Below, one piece after another: positions 6,201 through 14,093 of a stretch of 40,514 nt of DNA. Numbering within the stretch: position 1 is the first letter of the stretch; every line of letters starts with the position of its first letter. The DNA lies in NCBI GenBank assembly GCA_001778095.1, contig MFGA01000008.1, forward strand, positions 26,431 through 66,944, in the 5' to 3' direction. Source of the stretch: Candidatus Falkowbacteria bacterium RIFOXYA2_FULL_38_12 (lineage in GTDB: Bacteria > Patescibacteriota > Patescibacteriia > XYB2-FULL-38-15). Made by a program: the position numbers and the translations under genes. The notes beneath the pieces are model-generated. The model did not search any database, was not told the origin of the DNA, and saw only the letters and a program-made list of their open reading frames with translations.

Positions 6201-6701
6201 ATGACTGACGAACAACAAACAATCGCTTCCGATCTTCCCGACACAGGAGAAACCGCAGTTGAAGAAACCGACAAAGAAGAAAAAAAGACAGAAGATGCGA
6301 AAGCAAAAAGCGGAAAGAAACCAATGAAGGGAAAGAAAAAGAAAGTCGTAAGACATGTTCCTGTCGGATGCGCCTATATTCAGGCTACATACAACAATAC
6401 AATCATTACTTTAACTGATCTAAACGGAAATACTTTGGGCTGGTCAAGTTCCGGTTTGTGCGGATTCAAAGGACCGAAAAAGTCAACTCCTTACGCCGCC
6501 GGTCTTGTTGTGAAAAATGTCGCGGAGAAAGTGCTGGATTATGGGTTGCAAGAGGTGAATGTTTTTGTTTGTGGAGTAGGTTCAGGACGAGAAGCGGCTG
6601 TGCGCGCCCTAAATGCTAATGGTCTTAATGTTTTATCAATAAAAGACACCACTCCTATTCCTCACAATGGATGCAGAGCGAAAAAGCCAAGAAGAATTTA
6701 G
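6201..6701 (+). CDS. rpsK: 30S ribosomal protein S11 with charged N-terminal extension
   Basis: Platform protein of the small subunit near the mRNA exit. The conserved S11 core begins at about residue 50 ([25 protein letters not shown]) and ends [11 protein letters not shown], as expected. The total of 166 residues exceeds the usual 125-130 because of an N-terminal extension of about 48 residues. Its first half is acidic ([15 protein letters not shown]) and its second lysine-rich ([13 protein letters not shown]), probably disordered. A similar extension occurs on S9 at 8960. The start at 6201 is the first ATG after rpsM; an internal start would leave the charged stretch untranslated, but the frame is open and close-packed. 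Confidence 0.96.
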   Translation: MTDEQQTIASDLPDTGETAVEETDKEEKKTEDAKAKSGKKPMKGKKKKVVRHVPVGCAYIQATYNNTIITLTDLNGNTLGWSSSGLCGFKGPKKSTPYAAGLVVKNVAEKVLDYGLQEVNVFVCGVGSGREAAVRALNANGLNVLSIKDTTPIPHNGCRAKKPRRI

Positions 6702-6727
6702 TAAAATAAAAATCAATATTGTAAAAT

Positions 6728-7357
6728 ATGGCAAAAGAGAAAAAATCAAAATGCGCGCGTTGCCGCAGAGAAGGAGAAAAGCTTTTTTTGAAAGGTGATC
6801 GTTGTGGTACCGCGAAATGCGCTTTTACAAGAAGAAGTTATCCGCCGGGCGTTCATGGTCCAAAAGGAAAAGTTCGCTTAACCGGTTATGGCACTCAGCT
6901 TAGAGAAAAACAAAAAGCGAGAAGAATTTACAGCATTTTGGAAAAACAATTTAAAAATTACTTTATAAAAGCCAGTAAAAAGAAAGGCGATACCAGTGAT
7001 TTTTTACTGCAACTGTTGGAAATGCAACTTGATAATGTTGTTTATAGATTGGGTTTTGCCCGTTCAAGACAACAAGCAAGACAAGTTGTCGGACATGGAC
7101 TTATTTTCGTAAATAATAAAAAAGTTAACATTCCTTCTTTCCAAGTAAAAGCCGGTCAGACAATCAGTATCAAACCAAGCATGCTCGAGAAACCGTTATT
7201 TCAAAATTTGCCACAGATTTTAAAAAAACATGAAACCCCAAATTGGCTTGCTATGGATATCGTTAAATTGGAAGGGAAAGTTTTGGGCACTCCGAAAAAA
7301 GAAGAGGTTAAAACACAGTTTGATCCTAAACTGATTGTTGAGTTTTATTCAAGATAA
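6728..7357 (+). CDS. rpsD: 30S ribosomal protein S4, zinc-binding type
   Basis: Primary assembly protein of the small-subunit body and, in some bacteria, a translational repressor of its operon. 209 residues. The N-terminal zinc site is present (C9, C12, C26, C31), then YPPGVHGPKGK, and a C-terminal S4 RNA-binding domain (LDNVVYRLGFARSRQQARQVV, about residues 99-119). Normal length. Lies between rpsK and rpoA as in many genomes. The ATG is preceded by AATATTGTAAAAT, with no Shine-Dalgarno sequence. Confidence 0.97.
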   Translation: MAKEKKSKCARCRREGEKLFLKGDRCGTAKCAFTRRSYPPGVHGPKGKVRLTGYGTQLREKQKARRIYSILEKQFKNYFIKASKKKGDTSDFLLQLLEMQLDNVVYRLGFARSRQQARQVVGHGLIFVNNKKVNIPSFQVKAGQTISIKPSMLEKPLFQNLPQILKKHETPNWLAMDIVKLEGKVLGTPKKEEVKTQFDPKLIVEFYSR

Positions 7358-7380
7358 AAATTATTAAAATTTATATCTTT

Positions 7381-8202
7381 ATGGAGTCAATCATTCTACC
7401 GTCAAAAATCGAAATTAAAAAAGGCAAGCTTCCAAACCAAGCTACGATTACGGTTGAACCATGTTACTATGGTTATGGCACGACTTTGGGTAATGCCTTA
7501 AGACGGACGATTTTATCAAGTTTACCGGGAGCGGCGGTGACTGCCGTAAAGATAAAGGGAGTTCAACATGAATTTTCCGCGATTCCTCACGTCAAAGAAG
7601 ATGTGATTGAGGTTATTTTGAATTTAAAACAGTTGAGAATGAAAATTTATCAAGAGGAACCGGTCAAATTAATTTTGAGAGCAAAGGGAGACGGCAAGGT
7701 GACCGCGGTCAATATAGAAAAAAATTCAGAAGTTGAGATAGCAAATCCGGATTTATTTATCGCCACCCTTACAAATAAAAATGCCGAGCTGGAGATGGAA
7801 ATTACCGTCAGCCAAGGAAGAGGTTATGTTCCGGTTGAAGCCAGATCAAAAGAAAAACTTGAAGTTGGCGCGATAGCCATAGATTCTATTTTTACTCCGG
7901 TAAAAAGTATCGGCTACAAAGTTGACAATGTCCGCGTTGGCGACATAACAAACTATGATAAATTGATTTTAGAACTTGAAACGGACGGAACAATTACTCC
8001 GGAAGACGCCTTAAAACAAAGCGCACAAATTTTGATAAATCATTTTAACTTGTTTTTAAACGAAGGTCAGGAAGAATTTAAGACGGAAGAAGTTGAAGAA
8101 ACTAGCGTTAGCGAGGATGTGGAAGAAGAAACAGAAGAAGAAGTTGTTGAAGAAACCGACGAGAGCCCTAAGAAAAAAAGAGGAAAAGCGAAAAAAGTTT
8201 AA
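7381..8202 (+). CDS. rpoA: RNA polymerase alpha subunit lacking the C-terminal domain
   Basis: The alpha dimer scaffolds assembly of beta and beta-prime. The N-terminal domains are complete: GYGTTLGNALRRTILSSLPG (dimerisation, about residues 31-50) through SAQILINHFNLFLNEGQ (about 218-234). After that, where the helix-hairpin-helix alpha-CTD should be, there is only an acidic tail of about 40 residues (repeated E, V, T) ending KKKRGKAKKV. The length is 273 against about 315-330 in most bacteria. With no alpha-CTD, the enzyme cannot use UP elements or activators that contact that domain. The stop is followed directly by the rplQ leader, so the domain has not moved to the next frame. Confidence 0.97.
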   Translation: MESIILPSKIEIKKGKLPNQATITVEPCYYGYGTTLGNALRRTILSSLPGAAVTAVKIKGVQHEFSAIPHVKEDVIEVILNLKQLRMKIYQEEPVKLILRAKGDGKVTAVNIEKNSEVEIANPDLFIATLTNKNAELEMEITVSQGRGYVPVEARSKEKLEVGAIAIDSIFTPVKSIGYKVDNVRVGDITNYDKLILELETDGTITPEDALKQSAQILINHFNLFLNEGQEEFKTEEVEETSVSEDVEEETEEEVVEETDESPKKKRGKAKKV

Positions 8203-8241
8203 AGTTAAATAAAAGTTATATTCTAATTCAAAATACCGGGT

Positions 8242-8592
8242 ATGAGGCATAGAAAAAAAGGAAAAATTTTAGATAGAAAAGTCGGTCCGCGCAAAGCTTT
8301 ATTCAGAAACTTGGCGGTAAGTTTGGTATTGTACGAAAAAATAAAAACAACCAAAGCAAAGGCCAAAGCGATAAAACCGATCGTTGAAAGATTAATTACC
8401 AAAGGAAAAGATAATGGCATCGCTTCAAGAAGAAATCTATTAAAATATTTATATAAAGAAAGCGCTGTTAAGAAAATATTGGAAGAGTTGGGACCAAGAT
8501 ATAAAGAAAGAAAAGGCGGCTATACGAGAATTTTAAATTTAAAAAGAAGACAAGGCGATGGCGCCGAGATTGTCCAAATTGAATTAGTTTAA
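8242..8592 (+). CDS. rplQ: 50S ribosomal protein L17
   Basis: 116 residues, typical bacterial core length. Begins MRHRKKGKILDRKVGPRKALFRNLAVSL, diagnostic for L17, and ends GGYTRILNLKRRQGDGAEIVQIELV with the conserved RxxD-like C-terminal strand. Sits close to the polypeptide exit tunnel. Directly follows rpoA, the standard order. The ATG is preceded by AATACCGGGT, with no normal ribosome-binding site. Confidence 0.97.
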   Translation: MRHRKKGKILDRKVGPRKALFRNLAVSLVLYEKIKTTKAKAKAIKPIVERLITKGKDNGIASRRNLLKYLYKESAVKKILEELGPRYKERKGGYTRILNLKRRQGDGAEIVQIELV

Positions 8593-8597
8593 TTTTT

Positions 8598-8963
8598 ATG
8601 CCAAAAACAATACTTAAAAGGGAAACCCACACTCTAGACGCAAACGGAGTACCGCTTGGAAGATTGGCTGTTAAGGCAGCTGTTCTTTTACGTGGGAAAA
8701 ATAAAACAAATTACACTGCCAATATTGATCAAGGGGATTTTGTTAATATCACCAACACTTCAAAGGTTAAATTCACCGGTAAAAAATTTACCGATAAAAG
8801 ATATTTTTGGCATACATTTCATCCCGGCGGAAAAAGACAACCGACAATCCAGGATTTATTCATTAAAGATCCGGGAAGAGTAATCAAGAGAGCTATTTAC
8901 GGAATGTTGCCCAAGAATAAGTTAAGAGCGCAAATAATAAAAAGACTAAGAGTCTCCTTATGA
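8598..8963 (+). CDS. rplM: 50S ribosomal protein L13 (short form)
   Basis: Early-assembly protein of the large subunit. 121 residues against about 142 in E. coli. The core is present (HTLDANGVPLGRLAVKAAVLLRGKNKTNYTANIDQGDFVNITN and FHPGGKR), and so is the MLPKNKLRAQIIKRLRV helix. The C-terminal extension after that helix is missing. The start at 8598 lies 5 bases after rplQ. The last bases overlap the rpsI start by 4 bases (ATGA), a sign of translational coupling. Confidence 0.96.
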   Translation: MPKTILKRETHTLDANGVPLGRLAVKAAVLLRGKNKTNYTANIDQGDFVNITNTSKVKFTGKKFTDKRYFWHTFHPGGKRQPTIQDLFIKDPGRVIKRAIYGMLPKNKLRAQIIKRLRVSL

Positions 8964-9532
8964 TAGCAGAAACAAAAAAAGAAACAAAAACTTCAACCGT
9001 TAAGCCGAAAGTTGTAAGAAAAAAGGCCGTTAAAAAAACAGAAAAAACGGAAGAGATTGTTTTAGAAAAAAAAGAATTGGAAGAAGAGATGCCGTTAGTG
9101 GAGGCGCCAGTTGAAAAAAAAGAAATAGTTGAGGGAGTAAAAAGAGTTTATCTATACGCTATTGGCAGACGCAAGGAAGCTATTGCTACGGTTAAGTTAT
9201 TCAAAAACGGGAAAGGAGAAATCACTGTAAATAAGAAAAAATATACTGACTATTTTCGCACTTTTGAACTTGAGCAAATTATCTCCGCCCCGTTAAAATC
9301 AGTCGGCCAAGCGGATAAGGTTGATGTTGAAGCAAGAGTTTCCGGTGGCGGATTGGTTGGCCAGGCGGAAGCGGTTCGTCTCGGAATTTCAAGAGCTCTG
9401 GTGCAGTTAAACATAAATTTTAAAAAGAATTTAAGAAAAGCGGGATTTTTAACCCGCGATCCTAGAGTTAAGGAAAGAAAGAAGTACGGTTTGAGACGCG
9501 CGAGACGTGCACCACAATGGCAGAAACGTTAG
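8960..9532 (+). CDS. rpsI: 30S ribosomal protein S9 with long N-terminal extension
   Basis: S9 places its C-terminal tail next to the P-site tRNA anticodon loop. The family core starts at about residue 60 (VYLYAIGRRKEAIATVKLFKNGKGEITVN) and ends RAPQWQKR, the conserved basic tail with terminal KR. The total of 190 residues exceeds the usual 130 because of about 58 extra N-terminal residues, first lysine-rich then glutamate-rich and low-complexity, probably disordered. The start codon overlaps the rplM stop region by 4 bases. Last gene of the operon; a strong palindrome follows. Confidence 0.96.
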   Translation: MIAETKKETKTSTVKPKVVRKKAVKKTEKTEEIVLEKKELEEEMPLVEAPVEKKEIVEGVKRVYLYAIGRRKEAIATVKLFKNGKGEITVNKKKYTDYFRTFELEQIISAPLKSVGQADKVDVEARVSGGGLVGQAEAVRLGISRALVQLNINFKKNLRKAGFLTRDPRVKERKKYGLRRARRAPQWQKR

Positions 9533-9559
9533 TTTGTATACATGACTCGTTCTTCCCTC

Positions 9560-9639
9560 AGAAATTATATGATTTTTCTAGCGGAAAAACTCGCCTTAAC
9601 GGCTCAAACAGTTTCCGCCATAAAAATCATATAATTTCT
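9560..9639. repeat. Long hairpin after rpsI
   Basis: Bases 9560-9577 (AGAAATTATATGATTTTT) and 9622-9639 are exact reverse complements over 18 bp. Inside them, GCGGAAA and TTTCCGC pair again around a short AC-rich centre. It could end or stabilise the ribosomal operon transcript, but there is no T tail, so it is not a standard intrinsic terminator. Confidence 0.85.
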
Positions 9640-9691
9640 TCGGTTAATCAGTTAAAGGATGTTATATGTAATAATCATAAAATGTTATAAT

Positions 9692-9717
9692 AAGAAGGAC
9701 GTTAACTCGTCCTTCTT
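9692..9717 (+). promoter_or_regulatory. Perfect hairpin just before queA
   Basis: AAGAAGGACG (9692-9701), loop TTAACT, CGTCCTTCTT (9708-9717): 10 perfect pairs ending 5 bases before the queA ATG. TATAAT at 9686-9691 directly precedes it. The Shine-Dalgarno-like GAAGGA lies in the left arm. It may be a terminator for upstream transcription or a structure masking the start region. I see no match to a known preQ1 riboswitch. Confidence 0.6.
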
Positions 9718-9722
9718 TCAAT

Positions 9723-10757
9723 ATGTTGAAGCTTCAAGATTTTGATTTTAATCTTCCACAAAATTTAATAGCTCAAGAGCAAGCAAGTCCGCGCGATGCT
9801 TGTCGGTTGATGGTTGTTGATAGAAATAAAAAAGTAATCAAGCACGATAAATTTTATAATATTTATAAATATCTTGAACCCGGAGATGTTTTGGTTCTTA
9901 ATAATTCAAAAGTGATTCCGGCTCGTCTTTGGGGTAAGAAAATAAGTGGAGGAAAGGTAGAAATACTTTTATTAAGACAAGTCGGCAAAGATTGTTGGGA
10001 ATGTCTTGTCGGGTCGGTGCCTCTTACAAAACAAACAGATTTGGAAATATTTTTTTCCAAAAAATTGAGAGGCACGATCATTGAGCGAAAGACGGATACG
10101 GCTGTAATAAAATTTAATTTATTAGGTGAAAAATTGACAAAGGAAATTTTTAGGATAGGGGAGGCGCCGACTCCTCCGTATATAAAAAGTAAAAGTGAAA
10201 AGTTAAAAGTGAAAAGTTGGTACCAAACCGTTTACGCCAAATATTTTGGGTCAGTTGCGGCGCCTACGGCCGGGATGCATTTTACAAAAAGGCTTCTTCA
10301 AAAAATTGAAAAAAGGGGAGTGAAAATAGAATATATTACTCTTCATGTGGGGCTGGGGACATTTCAACCGGTTAAGGAAGAAGATATTGCAAAGCATAAA
10401 ATGCACAGCGAATTTTTTGAGTTGAATGAAAAAACAGCGGACGCTTTAAACAAGGCTAAAAAATCAGGCAAGAAAATTGTAGCTTGCGGGACAACCTCCA
10501 CAAGAGTGCTTGAGTGTTTAACGGATAAAAACGGTGTTATTAAGCCTAAAAATGGAAGCACTGATATATTCATTTATCCCGGATATAAATTTAAATTTGT
10601 CGATCATTTGATAACTAATTTCCACACCCCGAAATCGACTCTTTTGATGCTTGTTTCCGCGTTTGCCGACAAAAAAACTATTGACAATACTTATAAATTG
10701 GCGATTAAGAAAAAATATCATTTTTATTCTTTTGGCGACGCCATGCTTATTTTATAA
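9723..10757 (+). CDS. queA: S-adenosylmethionine:tRNA ribosyltransferase-isomerase
   Basis: Transfers and isomerises the ribosyl part of S-adenosylmethionine onto 7-aminomethyl-7-deazaguanine in tRNA, giving epoxyqueuosine at position 34 of Tyr, His, Asn and Asp tRNAs. 344 residues, full length. Family motifs: FDFNLPQNLIAQ at the start, LNNSKVIPARLWG, VAAPTAGMHFT, HVGLGTFQPV and CGTTSTRVLE. A lysine/serine-rich loop after PPYI (about residues 155-167) is coded by a perfect 14-bp tandem repeat and replaces the usual acidic loop. No tgt, queG or queH is in the window. The downstream flippase gene starts 3 bases after its stop. Confidence 0.96.
   Translation: MLKLQDFDFNLPQNLIAQEQASPRDACRLMVVDRNKKVIKHDKFYNIYKYLEPGDVLVLNNSKVIPARLWGKKISGGKVEILLLRQVGKDCWECLVGSVPLTKQTDLEIFFSKKLRGTIIERKTDTAVIKFNLLGEKLTKEIFRIGEAPTPPYIKSKSEKLKVKSWYQTVYAKYFGSVAAPTAGMHFTKRLLQKIEKRGVKIEYITLHVGLGTFQPVKEEDIAKHKMHSEFFELNEKTADALNKAKKSGKKIVACGTTSTRVLECLTDKNGVIKPKNGSTDIFIYPGYKFKFVDHLITNFHTPKSTLLMLVSAFADKKTIDNTYKLAIKKKYHFYSFGDAMLIL
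10191..10218 (+). repeat. 14-bp tandem repeat inside queA
   Basis: AAAAGTGAAAAGTT occurs twice in direct tandem (10191-10204 and 10205-10218), in frame with queA. Reverse-complement variants of the same words appear in the clpB leader (about 39359-39392), so this is probably a dispersed short repeat rather than ordinary coding sequence. Confidence 0.8.
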
Positions 10758-10760
10758 CTT

Positions 10761-12233
10761 ATGACTTTAGAACCAAGCCGAATTGCCAAGAATACTATTT
10801 ATTTGACGGTTGCCACTGTGGGGCAAAAATTTTTAGCTTTTTTCTATTTTGCTTTGATTGCCAGAATGATTGGAGTGGAAAACACCGGAAAATATTTTTT
10901 TGTCGTTTCCTTTACTATCATTTTTTCCATTTTTATCGATCTCGGGTTGTCTTCGGTTTTAACGCGCGAGATAGCCAAAAACAAGGAAAAAGCCGGTGAA
11001 TATTTGGGGAATATTTTAACGGCAAAAATATTCTTTTTTATTTTGACTTATTTTGCCGTAGCTTTGACTGTTAATTTTTTGGGATATTCAGCAGAGACGA
11101 AAAATATGGTTTATCTCGCGGGACTTGTTATGTTTTTCGATTCTTTTCATTTGACCTTCTACGCCGTTTTTCGCGGTTTGCATAATTTGAAATATGAAGC
11201 AATGGGCGTGATGGTTGGGCAATTGGTTACTATTACTTTTGGCGGTTTGAGTCTTTTTTGGGGAGCTCCTCTTTATTTTTTAATTATTGCTTTAATTTTG
11301 GGAAGCGCGGCGGTTTTTGTTTATTCGGGACTGCTTTTGAGAATAAAAACGGAAATCAGACCACGGTTAACTCTCAATCGAAAGATACTTCAATTTTTAT
11401 TTAAAATAGCTTATCCTTTTGCCCTTGCCGGAATTTTTGTAAAGGTTTACTCGTATTTAGATTCCATTCTACTTTCAAAATTAGTGGGCGATCTGGCTGT
11501 CGGCTGGTGGAGCGTTGCCTATAAGATAACTTTTGCTTTTCAATTTATCCCCATGGCTTTCGCGGCGGCAATGTTTCCGGCCATGAGCGCTTATTTCGTT
11601 TCGGATAAAGAAATGCTTAGAAAAACTTTTGAGCGAGTATTGTTTTATCTGGCAATAATAGCGGTTCCTCTTGCCACGGGAATTTTTTCTTTAGCCGGGC
11701 CAATTATTTTAAAAATTTATGGCTCGGATTACGCGCCATCGATTATCCCGCTCCAAATCTTGATTTTTGCCATAGTCTTTATTTTTTTAAATTTTCCGGT
11801 TGGTTCGTTCCTCAATGCCACCGACAGACAAATGACCAATACGATGACAATGGGCGCGGCCATGCTTGTTAATATAATTTTGAATATAATTCTAATACCG
11901 TTATACAGCTTCAACGGAGCGGCAATTTCCGCGCTTGCTTCTTATGCCATTTTGTTTTTTCTGGGGTTATATTTCGCCAATAAGGTAATTAAATACAACA
12001 AAATGTTTTTGTTAAAATCCTTGGGAAAAATATTTTTTTCCGCATTGGTTATGAGCGTAGTAGTGATTTTTTTAAGACAAGATGTCAATTTTCTCGTTTT
12101 GATTCCTTTGGGCGCTTTTATTTATTTTGCCATGATGTTTTTAACGAAAGGAATAGAGAAGCGAGACGTTATTAATATCATAAAAATTTTCAAAAAGGAG
12201 AAAGTAATTGAAAATAAAGAAGAGATTCTATGA
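10761..12233 (+). CDS. Polysaccharide flippase (Wzx/RfbX-like, MOP superfamily)
   Basis: An integral membrane protein of 490 residues with about 12-14 hydrophobic helices. The start SRIAKNTIYLTVATVGQKFLAFFYFALIARMIG and the motif GVENTGKYFFVVSFTIIFSIFIDLGLSSVLTREIAK are typical of the polysaccharide-transport branch of the MOP flippases, which move lipid-linked sugar units across the cytoplasmic membrane. It overlaps the following glycosyltransferase gene by 4 bases (ATGA), supporting a joint role in surface glycan assembly. A lipid II flippase (MurJ) is less likely, because the N-terminus and the partner gene fit Wzx better. The start at 10761 is 3 bases after queA. Confidence 0.88.
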   Translation: MTLEPSRIAKNTIYLTVATVGQKFLAFFYFALIARMIGVENTGKYFFVVSFTIIFSIFIDLGLSSVLTREIAKNKEKAGEYLGNILTAKIFFFILTYFAVALTVNFLGYSAETKNMVYLAGLVMFFDSFHLTFYAVFRGLHNLKYEAMGVMVGQLVTITFGGLSLFWGAPLYFLIIALILGSAAVFVYSGLLLRIKTEIRPRLTLNRKILQFLFKIAYPFALAGIFVKVYSYLDSILLSKLVGDLAVGWWSVAYKITFAFQFIPMAFAAAMFPAMSAYFVSDKEMLRKTFERVLFYLAIIAVPLATGIFSLAGPIILKIYGSDYAPSIIPLQILIFAIVFIFLNFPVGSFLNATDRQMTNTMTMGAAMLVNIILNIILIPLYSFNGAAISALASYAILFFLGLYFANKVIKYNKMFLLKSLGKIFFSALVMSVVVIFLRQDVNFLVLIPLGAFIYFAMMFLTKGIEKRDVINIIKIFKKEKVIENKEEIL

Positions 12234-13348
12234 AGAAAGTTTTAATCGCGACAATTGACTTTCCTCCGATTTGCGGAGGAGTGGCGAATTATTTGGCTGG
12301 TCTTGCGGAAAATTTGCCAAAAGATAAAGTGGTTGTCTTGGCGCCGTCGGCGGAGAACACGGAAGAAAAACAATATAAAATTTATCGGAAGAAATTAATA
12401 ACAGACGTTTTTTTCTTATGGCCAAAATGGTTGCCTCTCGTTTATCATCTTTTTAAAATAATAAAAAAAGAAAAGATAGAGGCCATTTTAGTCGGGCAAG
12501 TTTTACCGGTCGGCACCGCCGTATTTTTTTTAAATAAAATTTTAGGTATTCCTTATTATGTTTCCTGTCACGGAATGGATATTTTAATGGCCAAAGAGAC
12601 TTTTCGCAAAAGAAAATTGCTGAACAAAATTTTAGAACAGGCCAAGGGCGTGATTGCCAACAGTGAATTTACAAAAAATGAGTTGATTAAGCTGGGTGTT
12701 TTGTCAGAAAAAATAACAATAATTTATCCTTGTGTTAAAAGCGTGGAGCCGGCGAGCGAAGAGTCGTTGAAAAATATTTCAGAAAATTATAGTTTGGAAA
12801 ATAAAAAAATCGTCCTGACGGTTGGACGACTTGTGGAAAGAAAGGGGCATAACAAAGTTATAGAGGCCTTGCCAATAGTTTTAGAAAAGATTCCGGAGGC
12901 TAGGTATGTAATCGTCGGAGACGGTCCGGAGAGAAAAAGACTGGAAGAAAAAGTTAGAGATTTAAATTTGGAAAACAAAGTAATTTTTGCGGGTAGGGTG
13001 GGGAACAGTGAATTGCCGGCATTTTATCAATTGTCAGATATTTTCGTTACCGTCTCGCGTCAAATCGGAGGAGACGTGGAGGGCTTTGGCACTGTTTATC
13101 TTGAGGCTAATCAATATGGCAAGCCGGTTGTGGCCGGAAGGAGCGGTGGGGCATCTGAAGCGGTTATAGAGGGTTTTAACGGCCTTCTCGTCGATCCTGG
13201 AAGCCCGGAAGATATTGCTGGGGCAATGATTAAACTCTTAACCGACAATGAACTCGCTCTAAAGCTGGGAAAGCAAGGGAAAGAAAGAGTGGAGAGGGAA
13301 TTTTTGTGGGAAACGGACGCGAAAAAGTTGGAAGAATTATTAAGTTGA
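12230..13348 (+). CDS. Glycosyltransferase, GT4 family
   Basis: 372 residues in two Rossmann domains (GT-B fold). The N-terminal half shows the acceptor-side glycine loop (FPPICGGVANYLAGLAE). The C-terminal half has VLTVGRLVERKGHNKVIEALP, YVIVGDGPERKRLE and VEGFGTVYLEANQYGKPVVAG, the EX7E nucleotide-sugar-binding signature of GT4 retaining enzymes. Cytoplasmic or membrane-associated; donor and acceptor unknown. Translationally coupled to the flippase by a 4-base overlap. It ends 6 bases before the end of the convergent kinase gene, with no room for a dedicated terminator. Confidence 0.93.
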   Translation: MKKVLIATIDFPPICGGVANYLAGLAENLPKDKVVVLAPSAENTEEKQYKIYRKKLITDVFFLWPKWLPLVYHLFKIIKKEKIEAILVGQVLPVGTAVFFLNKILGIPYYVSCHGMDILMAKETFRKRKLLNKILEQAKGVIANSEFTKNELIKLGVLSEKITIIYPCVKSVEPASEESLKNISENYSLENKKIVLTVGRLVERKGHNKVIEALPIVLEKIPEARYVIVGDGPERKRLEEKVRDLNLENKVIFAGRVGNSELPAFYQLSDIFVTVSRQIGGDVEGFGTVYLEANQYGKPVVAGRSGGASEAVIEGFNGLLVDPGSPEDIAGAMIKLLTDNELALKLGKQGKERVEREFLWETDAKKLEELLS

Positions 13349-13354
13349 TGAGTT

Positions 13355-13897
13355 TTAGCTGTTAACTATTTCTTTAATTTTATTAAGTCTCTCTTCTAGA
13401 TTTCCCGTTACAGTATAGTATCTTAATTTATTTTTTTTCAATTCGCCAAGAAGAGCAGAGTCAACCTTTTTTCTAAAGCTTTCTTCGGCGCTTTTATCTT
13501 TATGTGGAATTTCCGGTGGCAGATAAATTAAATGAGTGTAATGTCTAGTAAATTCTAGACATATTTTTTTAAAAGCTTTTAGCGCTGGATTTTTTTCATT
13601 TAGATTGTGCACGATTTGCAGGTATAACGGATCCAGAATAAAACCGCCATCAGAAATAAAACTTTTTCCCGAGATGAATCCCTGAAGTTGGGAGCTGAAA
13701 AAAAGAATTTCCATCTCCCAAAATTCTTCCAAGGTTAAATCTAGAGGTGATTTTTTATGAAATCTGTTAAGACACAACTCTTCTGCGATATCTTTGATTT
13801 TTTTCGGAATTTTTAGTTTAGCTGAAAGCGCATTCGTAAGCGTGGTTTTACCGCTAGAGTGAGTACCCAATAAGGCTATCCTAAATGGTTTTTTCAT
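13355..13897 (-). CDS. AAA-type P-loop kinase, NadR/Ttd14-like
   Basis: 180 residues. Walker A is LLGTHSSGKTTL at residues 9-20, the GTHSSGKTT form seen in the AAA_28/NadR-like ATPases. ISDGGFILDPLYL (about residues 81-93) looks like the Walker B/acidic substrate strand, followed by HLIYLPPEIP. Related proteins phosphorylate small metabolites such as nicotinamide riboside or act as regulators. The substrate here is unknown, and no nucleotidyltransferase domain is fused. Convergent with the glycosyltransferase; upstream is a non-coding stretch shared with the methyltransferase promoter. Confidence 0.8.
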   Translation of the reverse strand: MKKPFRIALLGTHSSGKTTLTNALSAKLKIPKKIKDIAEELCLNRFHKKSPLDLTLEEFWEMEILFFSSQLQGFISGKSFISDGGFILDPLYLQIVHNLNEKNPALKAFKKICLEFTRHYTHLIYLPPEIPHKDKSAEESFRKKVDSALLGELKKNKLRYYTVTGNLEERLNKIKEIVNS

Positions 13898-14027
13898 ATT
13901 TTAACATAGATCCGAGCTTGCGCGGATTGCTCTAAATAATAATTCAATTTTTTTATCTTAGGCGAAGGATGGGGGGGGTAAAAGGGATGAACGACCGAGC
14001 ACAAAACATCCCTATGTTCTAATCAAC

Positions 14028-14056
14028 TTGCGAAATTTAATAAGGGTGTGTATACT
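14028..14056 (+). promoter_or_regulatory. Promoter of the methyltransferase gene
   Basis: TTGCGA (14028-14033), 17-base spacer, TATACT (14051-14056), predicting a leader of about 30 bases before the ATG at 14094. No C-box copy overlaps it, so the methyltransferase may be expressed without the controller protein, as is usual in such systems. Confidence 0.6.
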
Positions 14057-14093
14057 AGAGTTAGCACTTAAGTAAGACTTATTCAATTATTTT

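Noticed and set aside
9692-9722. preQ1 riboswitch before queA
   Set aside because: Only a simple perfect hairpin is visible. The C-rich loop and A-rich tail of preQ1-I aptamers are absent.
13911-14027. Small inverted repeats between the kinase and methyltransferase genes (AGGGATG/CATCCCT, ATCCG/CGGAT)
   Set aside because: The arms are only 5-7 bases and could be chance. No terminator tail or conserved neighbour supports a function.
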